From contig NZFO01000005.1 in the NCBI GenBank assembly GCA_002690705.1, positions 64,711 through 128,710 of the forward strand: 64,000 bases of DNA. Reading direction: 5' to 3'. Below are positions 26,440-36,444 of this stretch, piece by piece. The DNA is from Magnetovibrio sp. (GTDB taxonomy: Bacteria; Pseudomonadota; Alphaproteobacteria; Rhodospirillales; Casp-alpha2). Positions within the stretch are counted from its first letter, which is position 1, and every line of letters begins with the position of its first letter. A model generated the notes under the pieces. The model searched no databases. It had not been told where the DNA came from and was given only the letters and a program-made list of their open reading frames with translations. A program made the position numbers and the translations under genes.

Positions 26440-27309
26440 ATGGTTAATCCTGTTCGTAAAGCAGTTTTTCCGGTAGCGGGTCTTGGGACCCGCTTTCTTC
26501 CTGCTACGAAAGTAATGCCAAAGGAAATGCTGACAATAGTCGATAAGCCTCTTATTCAATACGCTGTTGAAGAGGCAATGGACGCTGGGATAGATGAGTT
26601 TGTGCTTGTAACTGGTCGAGGCAAGCATTTAATGGAGGACCATTTTGATCATGCGTACGAGTTAGAGGCAATCCTTGCTGAGCGAGGAAAAGAGTTGGAA
26701 CTAGAAGCGGTTGAGCGTGTGGCGCCGGATCCTGGTAAAATGTCTTACACGCGTCAACGCCGGCCGCTTGGCCTCGGTCACGCGGTTTGGTGTGCCAGGC
26801 AATTCATTGCTGGTGAACCGTTTGCAGTTCTTCTTCCGGACGATTTAGTTCAGGCCGATCAGGGGTGTTTGCGTCAAATGGTCACAGCGTATGGGGAGGT
26901 TGGAGGTAACATTGTTGCTGTCGAAGATGTGCCGCGCGAACACACTGATCGTTATGGGATACTGGATGTTGCAGAGGATGATGGGCGTTTGGCCCGTGCG
27001 CGAGGCGTAGTCGAGAAACCAGCTCCCTCTGACGCACCCTCCACGCTCTCTATAATAGGCCGCTACATCCTCCAGCCTGAAGTATTGGAATATTTGAACC
27101 GGCATGAAACGGGTGCTGGCGGTGAAATTCAGCTAACCGATGCAATAGAGAATACGGTGATGGATATCCCTCTTCATGGCTTACGTTTCAAGGGAAGACG
27201 TTTTGATTGTGGAACAAAAATCGGATTTGTCGCTGCAAATGTGGCTTTTGCATCGGCACGAGAGGAGCTGCGCAGCGAAATTCGTGCGGAACTGCTGGGA
27301 ATTGACTGA
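26440..27309 (+). CDS. galU: UTP-glucose-1-phosphate uridylyltransferase
   Basis: A 289-residue nucleotidyltransferase that makes UDP-glucose from UTP and glucose 1-phosphate. Motifs seen are the nucleotide-binding loop VAGLGTRFLPATKVMPKEM at the N-terminus, LPDDLV for metal binding, DRYGILD and the terminal RRFDCGTKIGFV. The start at 26440 is chosen because GAGGG lies seven bases upstream and the protein then begins like its family. It is the first gene of a run galU-ugd-phosphohexomutase, which together supply UDP-glucose, UDP-glucuronate and hexose 1-phosphates for surface polysaccharides. Confidence 0.95.
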   Translation: MVNPVRKAVFPVAGLGTRFLPATKVMPKEMLTIVDKPLIQYAVEEAMDAGIDEFVLVTGRGKHLMEDHFDHAYELEAILAERGKELELEAVERVAPDPGKMSYTRQRRPLGLGHAVWCARQFIAGEPFAVLLPDDLVQADQGCLRQMVTAYGEVGGNIVAVEDVPREHTDRYGILDVAEDDGRLARARGVVEKPAPSDAPSTLSIIGRYILQPEVLEYLNRHETGAGGEIQLTDAIENTVMDIPLHGLRFKGRRFDCGTKIGFVAANVAFASAREELRSEIRAELLGID

Positions 27310-27349
27310 GCAAGATTTTTAACATGTGGTTGGAAAGGAACTTGTTACC

Positions 27350-28672
27350 ATGCGAGTAGCCATGATTGGCACTGGGTACGTTGGACTGGTGTCCGGCGCA
27401 TGTTTTTCTGAATTCGGTGTTGATGTCACATGTGTTGATAAGGACCAAGTTAAAATCGATATGCTCGAGGATGGCAGGATGCCAATTTATGAACCTGGTC
27501 TGGAAGAATTAGTTATTAAAAACGTTGCGTCTGGACATCTTTCCTTTACGACCGATTTAAAAGAGGGAGTTCATGGAGCTGATGCGATATTTATAGCTGT
27601 TGGTACGCCCAGCCGCCGCGGAGATGGTCATGCTGATTTGTCATATGTTTATGAAGCTGCGAGGGAAATCGCCGAAGCCCTTCGGGACTATACGGTGGTT
27701 GTGACCAAATCTACCGTGCCTGTCGGAACTGGGCGTGAAGTTGAGCGAATTATTGCAGAAACCCGTCCAAACTTAGAGTTTGATGTGGTATCAAATCCTG
27801 AGTTTTTGCGTGAGGGTTCGGCCATAGAGGATTTTATGCGTCCAGACCGCATCGTTATTGGAACGAAAAGTGACCGAGCGCAGGAAATAATGCGTCAGCT
27901 TTATCGACCACTTTATTTAATCGAAACACCTATCGTTTTTACCTCGCGTCAGACGTCTGAACTAATCAAATACGCCGCGAATACCTTTTTGGCGACTAAG
28001 ATTACTTTTATAAATGAGATTGCTGATTTATGTGAGCTGGTGGAGGCAGATGTTCAAGATGTAGCGCGAGGTATAGGACTTGATGGTCGTATTGGTCGAA
28101 AGTTTCTCCACGCAGGGCCGGGCTATGGTGGTTCATGTTTTCCGAAAGACACCTTAGCATTGGCGCGAACCGCCCAAGAAGCGGGCCGCCCCCTCCGGAT
28201 TGTCGACACGGTTGTAAAGGTCAATGCTGACCGCAAAACTCAGATGGCGGAAAAAATAATTGCTGCTTGTGGGGATGATATATCGAGTAAAACGATCGCT
28301 ATCCTAGGTGTGACATTTAAACCTAATACTGATGATATGCGAGAATCACCAAGTATTGATATTATCGCAGGGTTGCAAAGGGCGGGAGCCAAAGTCCGAG
28401 CTTATGATCCCGAAGGTATGCAAGAAGCGCAGACCTTATTAGATAATGTGCAATGGTGTGACGATGCTTATCAAGCGATGGCTGGTGCCCATGCTGTCAC
28501 CATTGTTACTGAATGGAATCAATTTCGTGCATTGGATTTACAGCGAATGAAAGAAGTAATGAGGTCTCCAATAATAGTTGATCTAAGAAATATCTATAAC
28601 CCGTCTGAAATCGCCGAGGCAGGTTTCAGGTATTATAGTGTTGGTCGCGCGGCGACGGGCTGTGCCGACTGA
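27350..28672 (+). CDS. ugd: UDP-glucose 6-dehydrogenase
   Basis: A 440-residue NAD-dependent enzyme that oxidises UDP-glucose to UDP-glucuronate in two steps. The Rossmann motif MIGTGYVGLVSGACF is at the N-terminus, the catalytic cysteine lies in GPGYGGSCFPKDT near residue 260, and the C-terminal UDP-binding domain begins near AILGVTFKPNTDDMRESPS. The ATG at 27350 has AAAGGA about ten bases upstream; an earlier GTG in frame is less likely. Its stop overlaps the next ATG (TGATG), so it is coupled to the phosphohexomutase. Confidence 0.95.
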   Translation: MRVAMIGTGYVGLVSGACFSEFGVDVTCVDKDQVKIDMLEDGRMPIYEPGLEELVIKNVASGHLSFTTDLKEGVHGADAIFIAVGTPSRRGDGHADLSYVYEAAREIAEALRDYTVVVTKSTVPVGTGREVERIIAETRPNLEFDVVSNPEFLREGSAIEDFMRPDRIVIGTKSDRAQEIMRQLYRPLYLIETPIVFTSRQTSELIKYAANTFLATKITFINEIADLCELVEADVQDVARGIGLDGRIGRKFLHAGPGYGGSCFPKDTLALARTAQEAGRPLRIVDTVVKVNADRKTQMAEKIIAACGDDISSKTIAILGVTFKPNTDDMRESPSIDIIAGLQRAGAKVRAYDPEGMQEAQTLLDNVQWCDDAYQAMAGAHAVTIVTEWNQFRALDLQRMKEVMRSPIIVDLRNIYNPSEIAEAGFRYYSVGRAATGCAD

Positions 28673-30057
28673 TGGTAGAGAGTCGCACGCTGCACCCCAG
28701 CATATTAAGGGAGTATGATATTCGTGGAGTTGTCGGAGATACGCTCTACCCTTCTGACGTTGAATCCATTGCGCATGGCTTTGGGTCTGCCCTCGCTGAA
28801 AATGGCGGTAAAAAAATTGTCATAGGTTATGACGGCAGGCTGCACTCTCCCGAGCTTGAAGCTGCTGCTGTTAGAGGTTTGATGGCGTGTGGATTGCATG
28901 TGATTAGGGTGGGTTGTGGCCCGACACCAATGTTATATTTTGCTACTCACTATTTTGAGGTTGATTCGGGAATGATGATTACTGGTTCCCATAACCCACC
29001 AGAGTACAATGGGATAAAGATGGTCTTTCAGGGCAAAGCTTTTTTTGGGGAGGATATAAAAACCCTTGGCAAGAGGATAGCGGCCGGAAAATTTATCCAA
29101 GCAGACGGTTATGAAGAAAGTCGTAATGTATTAGCAGACTATGTGGCGCGAATCGTCGAGGGTTACTCTGGTCTTGGCGACTTAAAAATTGCGTGGGACC
29201 CGGGTAATGGGGCGGCTGGTGACGCGACTCGGGCCTTAATGCAATTATTACCGGGCACTCACGTTGCAATTAATACTGATATCGATGGTACTTTTCCAAA
29301 TCATCATCCAGACCCGACGGTAGAACAGAATCTTGAGCAATTAAAATTATTAGTAGCTGAAGAAGATTGCGATCTCGGTATTGCATTTGATGGCGATGGC
29401 GACCGGATTGGAGTTCTTGATAACAAAAGCAGGGTTATTTGGGGCGATCAACTCTTGGTAATTCTGGCCCGTGATGTTCTTGCGGACGAACCGGGGGCGA
29501 CGATTATCGCAGATGTCAAAGCGGGCCAATTATTTCAAGATGAAATTACTAGGTTAGGCGGAGTTCCTCTGATGTGGAAGACGGGGCACTCTCACATCAA
29601 GAGTAAACTAGCTGAAGTGCGGGCTCCACTAGCCGGAGAAATGAGCGGCCATATTTTTTTTAAACATCGGTACTATGGATTTGACGATGCACTCTATAGT
29701 GCGGTGCGATTGATTAGCGTCATTGCCAGTAGCTCGAGTAGTTTGGCGGAAATCAGTGATAGCTTGCCACTTTATATCAACACACCTGAAATTCGGTTTG
29801 ATTGCGCGGATGACCGAAAATTTGCGGTTGTTAACGAAGTAAGAACGCGTATCTGTGCTAATGGTAAAATCAGGGTGAATACGATTGACGGTGTGCGGGT
29901 TGAAACCACTGACGGTTGGTGGTTGTTACGGGCTTCAAATACGCAAGCTGTTTTGGTCGCGCGATGCGAATCCAATACCAAGAGGGGGCTGAAGCGGCTC
30001 AAGGATGAATTGGCCCGACAAGTTCGATTGAGTGGAATTATCCCACCACCGATCTAG
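28672..30057 (+). CDS. phosphomannomutase/phosphoglucomutase
   Basis: A 461-residue alpha-D-phosphohexomutase that interconverts hexose 6-phosphates and 1-phosphates. The phosphoserine loop is GMMITGSHNPPEYNGIKM near residue 100-117 and the magnesium loop is FDGDGDRIG near 239-247. The order of four domains and the length match the AlgC/ManB type, which uses both mannose and glucose phosphates. It would feed glucose 1-phosphate to galU two genes upstream. The ATG overlaps the ugd stop. It converges on the D,D-carboxypeptidase gene with only 21 bases between stops, and no terminator stem is evident there. Confidence 0.92.
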   Translation: MVESRTLHPSILREYDIRGVVGDTLYPSDVESIAHGFGSALAENGGKKIVIGYDGRLHSPELEAAAVRGLMACGLHVIRVGCGPTPMLYFATHYFEVDSGMMITGSHNPPEYNGIKMVFQGKAFFGEDIKTLGKRIAAGKFIQADGYEESRNVLADYVARIVEGYSGLGDLKIAWDPGNGAAGDATRALMQLLPGTHVAINTDIDGTFPNHHPDPTVEQNLEQLKLLVAEEDCDLGIAFDGDGDRIGVLDNKSRVIWGDQLLVILARDVLADEPGATIIADVKAGQLFQDEITRLGGVPLMWKTGHSHIKSKLAEVRAPLAGEMSGHIFFKHRYYGFDDALYSAVRLISVIASSSSSLAEISDSLPLYINTPEIRFDCADDRKFAVVNEVRTRICANGKIRVNTIDGVRVETTDGWWLLRASNTQAVLVARCESNTKRGLKRLKDELARQVRLSGIIPPPI

Positions 30058-30078
30058 GCCCTCCGATACCAGCTGAGT

Positions 30079-31302
30079 TTAATAGGTATTAGCTGCCAAT
30101 TGCATGCCACGGACACGCAATTCCATGCAATCTCGCGATTTTTGTTTCAGCGCTCGGCAAGCGGCGTATGCTGCACGCTTAGCCAGTCCTTGAATCCGGG
30201 CGCGATAAAGCTTCGTTCCTCTGCGTGTTTTTAGGGGCACAACTTTAATAGAGCCCTCTGCGAGGTGCTGCTTAACCAGCTGGACTGCAGCCCGCGCTGA
30301 GTTGAGCGCTTGCGAATAACGCACATAAGCCCCTACTTGGACGCCCCATGACCCACCCGGGGGAATCTTTTTAGAGAGCTGGGGGATCAATGCCGGCTTC
30401 TTTGGGATTGACTTCTTTTTTACCCTTAGGCTTGAGAGTTTAGATTTAGTATCGATAATTGAGAACCCTTTATTTAACAGCCTTGTCATTATGCGGTTAC
30501 GTTGACGAGAATCACGACCGCCAAATACAACCCCTACAAGCCTCGTTCCTTTGCGCTGGGCTGACGCTACTAAATTGTAACCGGCAGCTCTGATGTATCC
30601 AGTCTTGATTCCATCTACCCCCTCGTAGGTGGTAAGAAGCTTATTGTGGTTCTTAAAATTTTGGTTTTTGTATCGGAAATGTTTGGTTTTGAAATAGGGA
30701 TAATAACGACCATGTTGATGAATGAGTGCACGCGCTAATCTAGCCATATCACGTGCAGTACTCATTTGCCCACGATTCGGCAATCCCGAAGCATTTCGGA
30801 AAGTTGTGCGTGTCATTTTTAACTGACGGGCTTTTGCAGTCATCATGAGTGCAAAATTACGTTCACTGCCGCCTAGATTTTCTGCAATCACTGTGGCAAC
30901 GTCATTGGCGGATCTGGTAATAAGGGCCATAACAGCGTTCTTTACCGAGATAGTTTGACCACGCCTCAAGCCCAAGCGGGATGCTGGTTGGCGTTCAGCT
31001 CGTGAAGATACTTTCAACTTCGTAGCTAGTGTCCATTCACCAACATCAAGGGCTTCAAATACTAGAAACAACGTCATCATCTTTGTCAGAGATGCAGGGT
31101 AGTTTCTTGTATCCGCATTGGTTGCGTGCAGGACTTGGCCGCTATTGGCGTCAATGACTATACTTGCATACTTTGCTTCACTTGTGGTCGACCATGCTAC
31201 CATCCAGTATCCCACAGCCATGAGAAGAGCGCCAATGCGTATTGTGCTATTTGATGAAGTCCAGTTACGAAGGCTTGTTTGTGCGAATGTCAAAATTCTC
31301 AT
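30079..31302 (-). CDS. D-alanyl-D-alanine carboxypeptidase with SPOR domain
   Basis: A periplasmic peptidase S11 (PBP5/6-like) enzyme that trims the terminal D-Ala of peptidoglycan stem peptides. Counting from the chosen ATG at 31302, a hydrophobic signal (about 20-42) precedes the S-x-x-K motif (PASLTK, Ser71 and Lys74), SAN (131-133) and KTG (233-235). A C-terminal SPOR domain (about 323-401) should bind denuded glycan at the septum. The frame is open to an ATG at 31449, but that would put a second hydrophobic segment before the signal. The SPOR fusion in place of the usual beta-rich C-terminal domain is common in Rhodospirillales. Confidence 0.9.
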   Translation of the reverse strand: MRILTFAQTSLRNWTSSNSTIRIGALLMAVGYWMVAWSTTSEAKYASIVIDANSGQVLHATNADTRNYPASLTKMMTLFLVFEALDVGEWTLATKLKVSSRAERQPASRLGLRRGQTISVKNAVMALITRSANDVATVIAENLGGSERNFALMMTAKARQLKMTRTTFRNASGLPNRGQMSTARDMARLARALIHQHGRYYPYFKTKHFRYKNQNFKNHNKLLTTYEGVDGIKTGYIRAAGYNLVASAQRKGTRLVGVVFGGRDSRQRNRIMTRLLNKGFSIIDTKSKLSSLRVKKKSIPKKPALIPQLSKKIPPGGSWGVQVGAYVRYSQALNSARAAVQLVKQHLAEGSIKVVPLKTRRGTKLYRARIQGLAKRAAYAACRALKQKSRDCMELRVRGMQLAANTY

Positions 31303-31637
31303 TACCCTGTAATTTTGAGAAAAGCCCCAGTTATATCCTATCAAAATATTATCCTTAAAGGCCCCCATATTAATTAAATCAAAAAATAGATTCCTGAATA
31401 TAAATAGTATCAGGGCGCTGTTGTCCCGAGTCCATTCCTTTGGTAGCAACCCGCGTATGAATAAACGATTAACTAACCATCGGTTCTGTTAACTTTTTAA
31501 AAAAATTTGTCCTTTTTGACTTATATTGGGACCCAATAATAAACTCTCAGGCGCATTGGACATTAGGTAATTTTTATTTTAACACAGGCTATATTGCCCG
31601 CAATTGATTAAATCTCAGGATCCAATGGAGAGGGAAG
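31303..31637. other. divergent spacer before the phasin pseudogene
   Basis: A 335-base AT-rich spacer carrying, on the minus strand, the open but probably untranslated upstream part of the carboxypeptidase frame. On the plus strand it would have held the phasin promoter. GGAGAGGGAAG at 31627-31637 is a strong ribosome binding site for the relic gene. Confidence 0.5.
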
Positions 31638-32111
31638 ATGATGGCACAGAAAAAACCCGAGACTAAGTCTAGGAAAAAAATCATAATGCATACAACCGAT
31701 TTGGCTAATGTGCTCGCCGACAAAGCGGTTAAAAAATATGTGGAAGCAAAGACTTTAGAAAATTAGCAAACCACTGCTGCGTTAAAAGAGGGTGGTGATC
31801 CTACTAACCAGTGTAAAGAGGCCGTCACATTCGAAAAAGCTAATGTTCGAGCGATGGCTGAGGCAAATACTATTTTTTTCAGAGTTATCCATCAGGTAAG
31901 CGAGGCATCATTCAAAAATGTTCAAAACGCATTGCAAGATAACGCAAAAGCCACGAATCAGTCGTATAACTCAAAAACTGCTCAGGGCGTCTTCAGGATA
32001 CAGAACGATTTGGTAAAACCATCGTATCAAAAAGCTATAATCGATGGTCAGCGCATTTCTGAGATGACCGTAAAACCTACAGAAACTGCCGTTGCTCCAA
32101 TATATGAGTGA
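31638..32111 (+). pseudogene. phasin family protein, interrupted by in-frame TAG
   Basis: A frame of 158 codons starts at tandem ATGs (31638, 31641) behind a strong GGAGAGGG site. It runs through a TAG at 31764-31766 after 41-42 codons and ends with TGA at 32109-32111. The part after the stop is clearly phasin-like: a long amphipathic helix region and the closing RISEMTVKPTETAVAPI, equivalent to the conserved end of alphaproteobacterial phasins that coat PHA granules. The Lys-rich head also fits. The reading frame is otherwise undamaged, so this looks like a recent nonsense mutation. A product restarted at 31854 would lack a third of the protein. Confidence 0.75.
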
Positions 32112-32282
32112 GCGAACGCCGCGGTTAGGCAAATAAGGAAGTAGCGCTCTGCTTTAGGTGTTGCTCTCAACGCCGTCTAGGGTGCCTACAATGGAACCTA
32201 TTGTGATAAACTTAACTTGTCGCACCAGTTTTTGTCGAGTGACCGTTGTCAAGTCCGGCTTATTAGGTCAACGTGACGTATC

Positions 32283-33272
32283 ATGAAACTAACTTTAACT
32301 TGCTGGAATTATGACCGGGTTCAGCCACTGTTGGATGGTAGTATAAAAATCCCCGGTATCGAATTGGATTGCAAGATCTCATACCCATCAAAAATATTTT
32401 CTAAAGCGTTTACCGAAGCGCCTTTTGACATTTCAGAACTGTCCGCTTCGAGTTACATAATGCAGCACGCAAAAGGCGAATGCGCCTACATAGCATTGCC
32501 AATTTTTGTGTCACGCGCCTTTCGTCATGGAGGATTTTATATTAATACTCATAAGGGCATTTCTGAGCCGATTGACTTGGAGGGAAAACGTGTTGGTGTG
32601 CCAGAATATCAGATGACCATGGCGCTATGGGCGCGCGGATTACTTGCAGATGAGTATGGTGTCAATACGGAAACACTTATCTATCGCACAGGTGGCACCA
32701 ATGCGCCGGGACGTAAAGAACGCCTTGTACTGACTTTGCCAGACCATATCGACATTAATCCTATTTCCGAAAGTCAGACATTAAATTCGTTGCTAGTCTC
32801 TGGAGAGTTGGATGCGGTCATCGCCCCGTCCCCGCCACTGGCATTTACGGATGGTGTACCGGAGGTACAGCGCCTTTTCCCCGAGGTAAAGAGTGCTGAG
32901 CAAGATTACTTTCGACGAACTGGGATTTTTCCAATTATGCATGTAATAGGCGTTCGCCATAGCTTGGTTGAGAATTACCCGTGGTTGCCGCTAGCATTAT
33001 TTGATGCATTCGAGGCAGCAAGAAAATTGACTGAGGTTCGTTTGAAAACCACTGCGACAGCTTCTGCGAATCGTATTCAAATACCCTGGCTAGGAAACGA
33101 ATGGGAAGAAACTGTGGCATTGATGGGGGAAAGTTTTTGGACTTATGGCGTGGATCAGAATGAGGCAGCGTTGACTGCCTTGTGCCGTTACGCTTTTGAA
33201 CAACATTTGGCGCCAAAATTGCTTAGCATTGACGATTTATTTTATCGCGAGGACAATTCAATAGGTATTTAA
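32283..33272 (+). CDS. 4,5-dihydroxyphthalate decarboxylase-like / periplasmic-binding-fold protein
   Basis: A 329-residue protein with the type II periplasmic binding fold. It begins TLTCWNYDRVQPLLDG, and the internal FDISELSASSYIM, LEGKRVGVPEYQMT and LDAVIAPSPP segments match proteins annotated as 4,5-dihydroxyphthalate decarboxylase. Most such chromosomal homologues have no tested decarboxylase activity and may bind or transform other aromatic acids. No signal peptide is seen, so it is cytoplasmic. It has no ring-cleavage or transporter gene beside it. Confidence 0.82.
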   Translation: MKLTLTCWNYDRVQPLLDGSIKIPGIELDCKISYPSKIFSKAFTEAPFDISELSASSYIMQHAKGECAYIALPIFVSRAFRHGGFYINTHKGISEPIDLEGKRVGVPEYQMTMALWARGLLADEYGVNTETLIYRTGGTNAPGRKERLVLTLPDHIDINPISESQTLNSLLVSGELDAVIAPSPPLAFTDGVPEVQRLFPEVKSAEQDYFRRTGIFPIMHVIGVRHSLVENYPWLPLALFDAFEAARKLTEVRLKTTATASANRIQIPWLGNEWEETVALMGESFWTYGVDQNEAALTALCRYAFEQHLAPKLLSIDDLFYREDNSIGI

Positions 33273-33374
33273 AGTCCGTGATTTAAATTGGACGTGCCGC
33301 CAGCTTATGAAACCTGTATACTTCACGAAATTTCTATAGGTATTGCAACACGAAAGACTTTAATACTCACCTAT

Positions 33375-33397
33375 TTATCCCATATTATAAGGGATAA
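33375..33397. repeat. perfect 7-bp inverted repeat upstream of clpS
   Basis: TTATCCC (33375-33381) and GGGATAA (33391-33397) flank a 9-base AT loop, about 80 bases before clpS. It could be the terminator of the preceding gene or an operator, but lacks a clear T-run. Confidence 0.35.
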
Positions 33398-33478
33398 AAG
33401 CATTACGAGTGTCGTGCGAGAAACATAGAGGCCTAAATTGCTGTAACCGCTGTATACGTTGGAGATCATCTGAAGCCA

Positions 33479-33862
33479 ATGCTCACCAAGCAGGAACCAA
33501 TTAAATTATCGCGACCTCCGTCACCCTTTGATATTGGAGATGAAGGAGCTAAAACGGGCGTGGCGTTAAAAACTCGACCTAAAACCCAAAAACCCTCCAT
33601 GTATAAGGTGCTTTTACTAAATGACGATTATACACCCATGGAATTCGTCGTTTACGTGTTGCAGCGATTTTTTAATATGTCCAGCGATCGTGCCACTCAA
33701 ATCATGCTGGCTGTTCATCAAAAAGGGGTTGGAGTTTGTGGTATATATACCTACGAAATAGCAGAGACCAAAGCAGCCCAAGTGATGGATCTTGCCAAAG
33801 AAAATCAACATCCCCTGCAATGCACCGTTGAAAAAGACAGTGGTGGTGACGAGGAGAACTGA
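33479..33862 (+). CDS. clpS: ATP-dependent Clp protease adaptor ClpS
   Basis: A 127-residue adaptor that delivers N-end-rule substrates to ClpAP. After a flexible 40-residue N-terminus comes the core fold with [20 protein letters not shown], containing the ligand-pocket Asn-Asp-Asp, then [19 protein letters not shown], the ClpA-binding and pocket segments. Its TGA is immediately followed by the clpA ATG. With aat elsewhere in this window, the genome has both the enzyme that adds Leu/Phe to N-termini and the adaptor that reads them. Confidence 0.96.
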   Translation: MLTKQEPIKLSRPPSPFDIGDEGAKTGVALKTRPKTQKPSMYKVLLLNDDYTPMEFVVYVLQRFFNMSSDRATQIMLAVHQKGVGVCGIYTYEIAETKAAQVMDLAKENQHPLQCTVEKDSGGDEEN

Positions 33863-36202
33863 ATGTTATCTCGCAACCTAGAACTTAGCCTGCACCGTGC
33901 ATTAGCGTATGCAAGCGAACGCCAAAACGAATTTGCAACACTTGAACATCTTTTGCTGTCTCTCATCGAAGACCAGGATGCAGTCTCAGTTATGAAGGCC
34001 TGTGGTATCCGCCTCGATCAATTAGCTGAGGAGGTTACTTTGTTTCTCGATAGGGAATTTAATGATCTTGCAGCCCCCACCAATGCTGAGCCCAAGCCAA
34101 CAGCAGGACTCCAACGAGTAATTCAACGTGCTGTCATACATGTCCAATCCTCAGGGCGCGAGGAGGTTACCGGTGCCAACGTGCTCGTTGCGTTGTTTTC
34201 AGAGCGCGAATCGCACGCGGTGTATTTCCTGCAGTTACAAGAGATGTCTCGTATTGACGCGGTTAACTATATATCGCACGGCATTGCCAAGGTACCCGGT
34301 GAAGGGCGTACCCAGACCGTTAATGGTTCAGATGAGTTGACCGGCGAGGAAAAAGTTGTTCGTGAGGGAGAAGAGGCGCTTGATGCCTATTGTGTAAATC
34401 TCAACAACAAAGCTGCCGAGGGGCGAATTGATCCGCTCATCGGTAGAGGTGCGGAGATTGAGCGAACCATTCAAATTTTGTGCCGTCGCTCAAAAAACAA
34501 TCCGTTGTACGTCGGTGACCCAGGGGTCGGCAAAACAGCCATCGCTGAAGGATTAGCGAAGAGGATCGTTGAGCAGGATGTTCCGGGAGTATTGAAAAAT
34601 GCAGTTATTTATTCCCTTGATATGGGTGCTCTTCTTGCGGGAACGCGTTATCGCGGTGATTTTGAAGAGCGGCTTAAGAACGTTATGGTTGAATTGGAAA
34701 ACTTGCCCCATGCTGTTCTTTTTATCGATGAAATTCACACAGTGATTGGCGCTGGCGCGACGTCGGGAGGGTCGATGGATGCATCGAACATATTGAAGCC
34801 ATCGTTACAATCGGGTGGACTGCGTTGCATGGGCTCCACGACATACAAGGAGTATCGCAACTATTTTGAAAAGGACCGTGCTCTCGTGCGCAGATTTCAA
34901 AAAATCGACGTTTATGAGCCTTCGATCGATGATACTATTAAAATATTGAAGGGGCTTAAACCGTACTTTGAAGATCATCATAAAGTACGATACACGCATG
35001 AATCCATCAAGACAGCAGTAGAATTAGCCGCTCGTTACATAAACGACCGAAAATTACCCGATAAGGCCTTGGATGTGATTGATGAAGTTGGTGCGTCGAG
35101 AATGCTGCTACCAGAGAGCAAGCGCAAGAAAACTGTTTCTGTTCGCGATGTTGAGCAGATAGTTGCACAGATAGCTCGTATTCCCCCTAAAAGTGTATCC
35201 TCCGATGATCGCGCAGCCTTGGCCAATTTAGAAAGAGATTTAAAAACCGTTGTTTTTGGTCAAGACAAAGCTGTCGAAGCTCTAGCTAGCGCAATAAAAC
35301 TGGCCCGTGCTGGTCTCCGTGAACCGGAGAAGCCGGTCGGGAGTTATTTATTTTCGGGTCCAACTGGAGTCGGTAAAACAGAAGTCGCCCGTCAGTTAGC
35401 GCGGATCTTGGGTGTAGAGTTGGTGCGTTTTGATATGTCGGAATATATGGAACGTCATGCGGTCTCGCGACTTATCGGCGCACCCCCTGGTTACGTCGGG
35501 TTTGAACAAGGTGGGCTCTTAACTGATGCAGTGGATCACCAACCTCATTCCGTATTGCTATTGGATGAAATTGAGAAGGCACACCAAGATCTTTTCAATA
35601 TTCTTTTGCAGGTTATGGACCACGGGAAGCTTACGGATCACAATGGTAAGGCTATAGATTTTCGCAACGTAATTTTGATCATGACTACCAACGCCGGTGC
35701 GTCGGATATGGCGAGGCCGCCAATCGGTTTTGGGCGAGAAAGCCGGATTGGTGAAGATGTCGAGGCCATAGAAAAACTTTTTACACCGGAGTTCCGTAAT
35801 CGCTTGGATGCTACTATTCCCTTCTCTCCCCTGCCGCCGAGCGTTGTGACTAAAGTAGTTGATAAATTTATAATTGAGCTAGAAACGCAACTTGAAGACC
35901 GTAATGTCATGATCGAGTTAACCAATGAAGCCCGCGAGTGGTTGGCACTTAAAGGATATGACGACAAGTTTGGCGCGCGGCCGTTGGCAAGAGTTATTCA
36001 AGACAAGATAAAAAAGGGACTGGCTGAGGAATTGTTGTTTGGTAAATTAAGAAATGGTGGGGTAGTGCTAGTTAAAATGAGAAAGGGCAAGCTGGTATTC
36101 GAGTACCCGAAAAGTACGAACCCTGTGACCAAGCGCAAGGGCACAAAATCACGCGCAAAATCAGAGCCCAGAGGCAAAGTACCAATGTTGATTGAGAAAT
36201 AA
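33863..36202 (+). CDS. clpA: ATP-dependent Clp protease ATP-binding subunit ClpA
   Basis: A 779-residue AAA+ unfoldase partner of ClpP. An N-terminal ClpS-binding double repeat (about 1-145) precedes AAA domain 1 with Walker A GDPGVGKT (218-225) and AAA domain 2 with Walker A GPTGVGKT near 499-506. The ClpP-binding loop should be the IGF-type tripeptide seen in PPIGFGRE. A basic tail of about 30 residues ends the protein. GAGGAG six bases before the ATG and the direct abutment to clpS show coupled expression. Full length and intact. Confidence 0.96.
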   Translation: MLSRNLELSLHRALAYASERQNEFATLEHLLLSLIEDQDAVSVMKACGIRLDQLAEEVTLFLDREFNDLAAPTNAEPKPTAGLQRVIQRAVIHVQSSGREEVTGANVLVALFSERESHAVYFLQLQEMSRIDAVNYISHGIAKVPGEGRTQTVNGSDELTGEEKVVREGEEALDAYCVNLNNKAAEGRIDPLIGRGAEIERTIQILCRRSKNNPLYVGDPGVGKTAIAEGLAKRIVEQDVPGVLKNAVIYSLDMGALLAGTRYRGDFEERLKNVMVELENLPHAVLFIDEIHTVIGAGATSGGSMDASNILKPSLQSGGLRCMGSTTYKEYRNYFEKDRALVRRFQKIDVYEPSIDDTIKILKGLKPYFEDHHKVRYTHESIKTAVELAARYINDRKLPDKALDVIDEVGASRMLLPESKRKKTVSVRDVEQIVAQIARIPPKSVSSDDRAALANLERDLKTVVFGQDKAVEALASAIKLARAGLREPEKPVGSYLFSGPTGVGKTEVARQLARILGVELVRFDMSEYMERHAVSRLIGAPPGYVGFEQGGLLTDAVDHQPHSVLLLDEIEKAHQDLFNILLQVMDHGKLTDHNGKAIDFRNVILIMTTNAGASDMARPPIGFGRESRIGEDVEAIEKLFTPEFRNRLDATIPFSPLPPSVVTKVVDKFIIELETQLEDRNVMIELTNEAREWLALKGYDDKFGARPLARVIQDKIKKGLAEELLFGKLRNGGVVLVKMRKGKLVFEYPKSTNPVTKRKGTKSRAKSEPRGKVPMLIEK

Positions 36203-36368
36203 TAGCATTGAGAGGTTGCGGATAGTGGTAGGGTAGTCATCTTGGATAGCCTTTCCCTAGAGTTTTCACGAGAATGGTGGCAAAGAAGCCCACCGTATTA
36301 TTAACGTGAGACAAAATCTGAAATACGTTTTAGTTCGGGAAAAAATCTATGTGCCACAACTGGGGAGG

Positions 36369-36388
36369 GGTACGCAGAGCGTACCTTT
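36369..36388 (+). terminator. possible weak rho-independent terminator after clpA
   Basis: GGTACGC (36369-36375) and GCGTACC (36379-36385) form a perfect 7-bp stem with a 3-base loop, followed by only three T residues. It lies between the convergent clpA and cysteine-rich protein genes and could stop clpA transcripts inefficiently. Confidence 0.4.
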
Positions 36389-36444
36389 AAGACGCAGTGG
36401 ATGTGCGGGTTATATTTGATGCATATTCATAAGAAACGCCTCCG

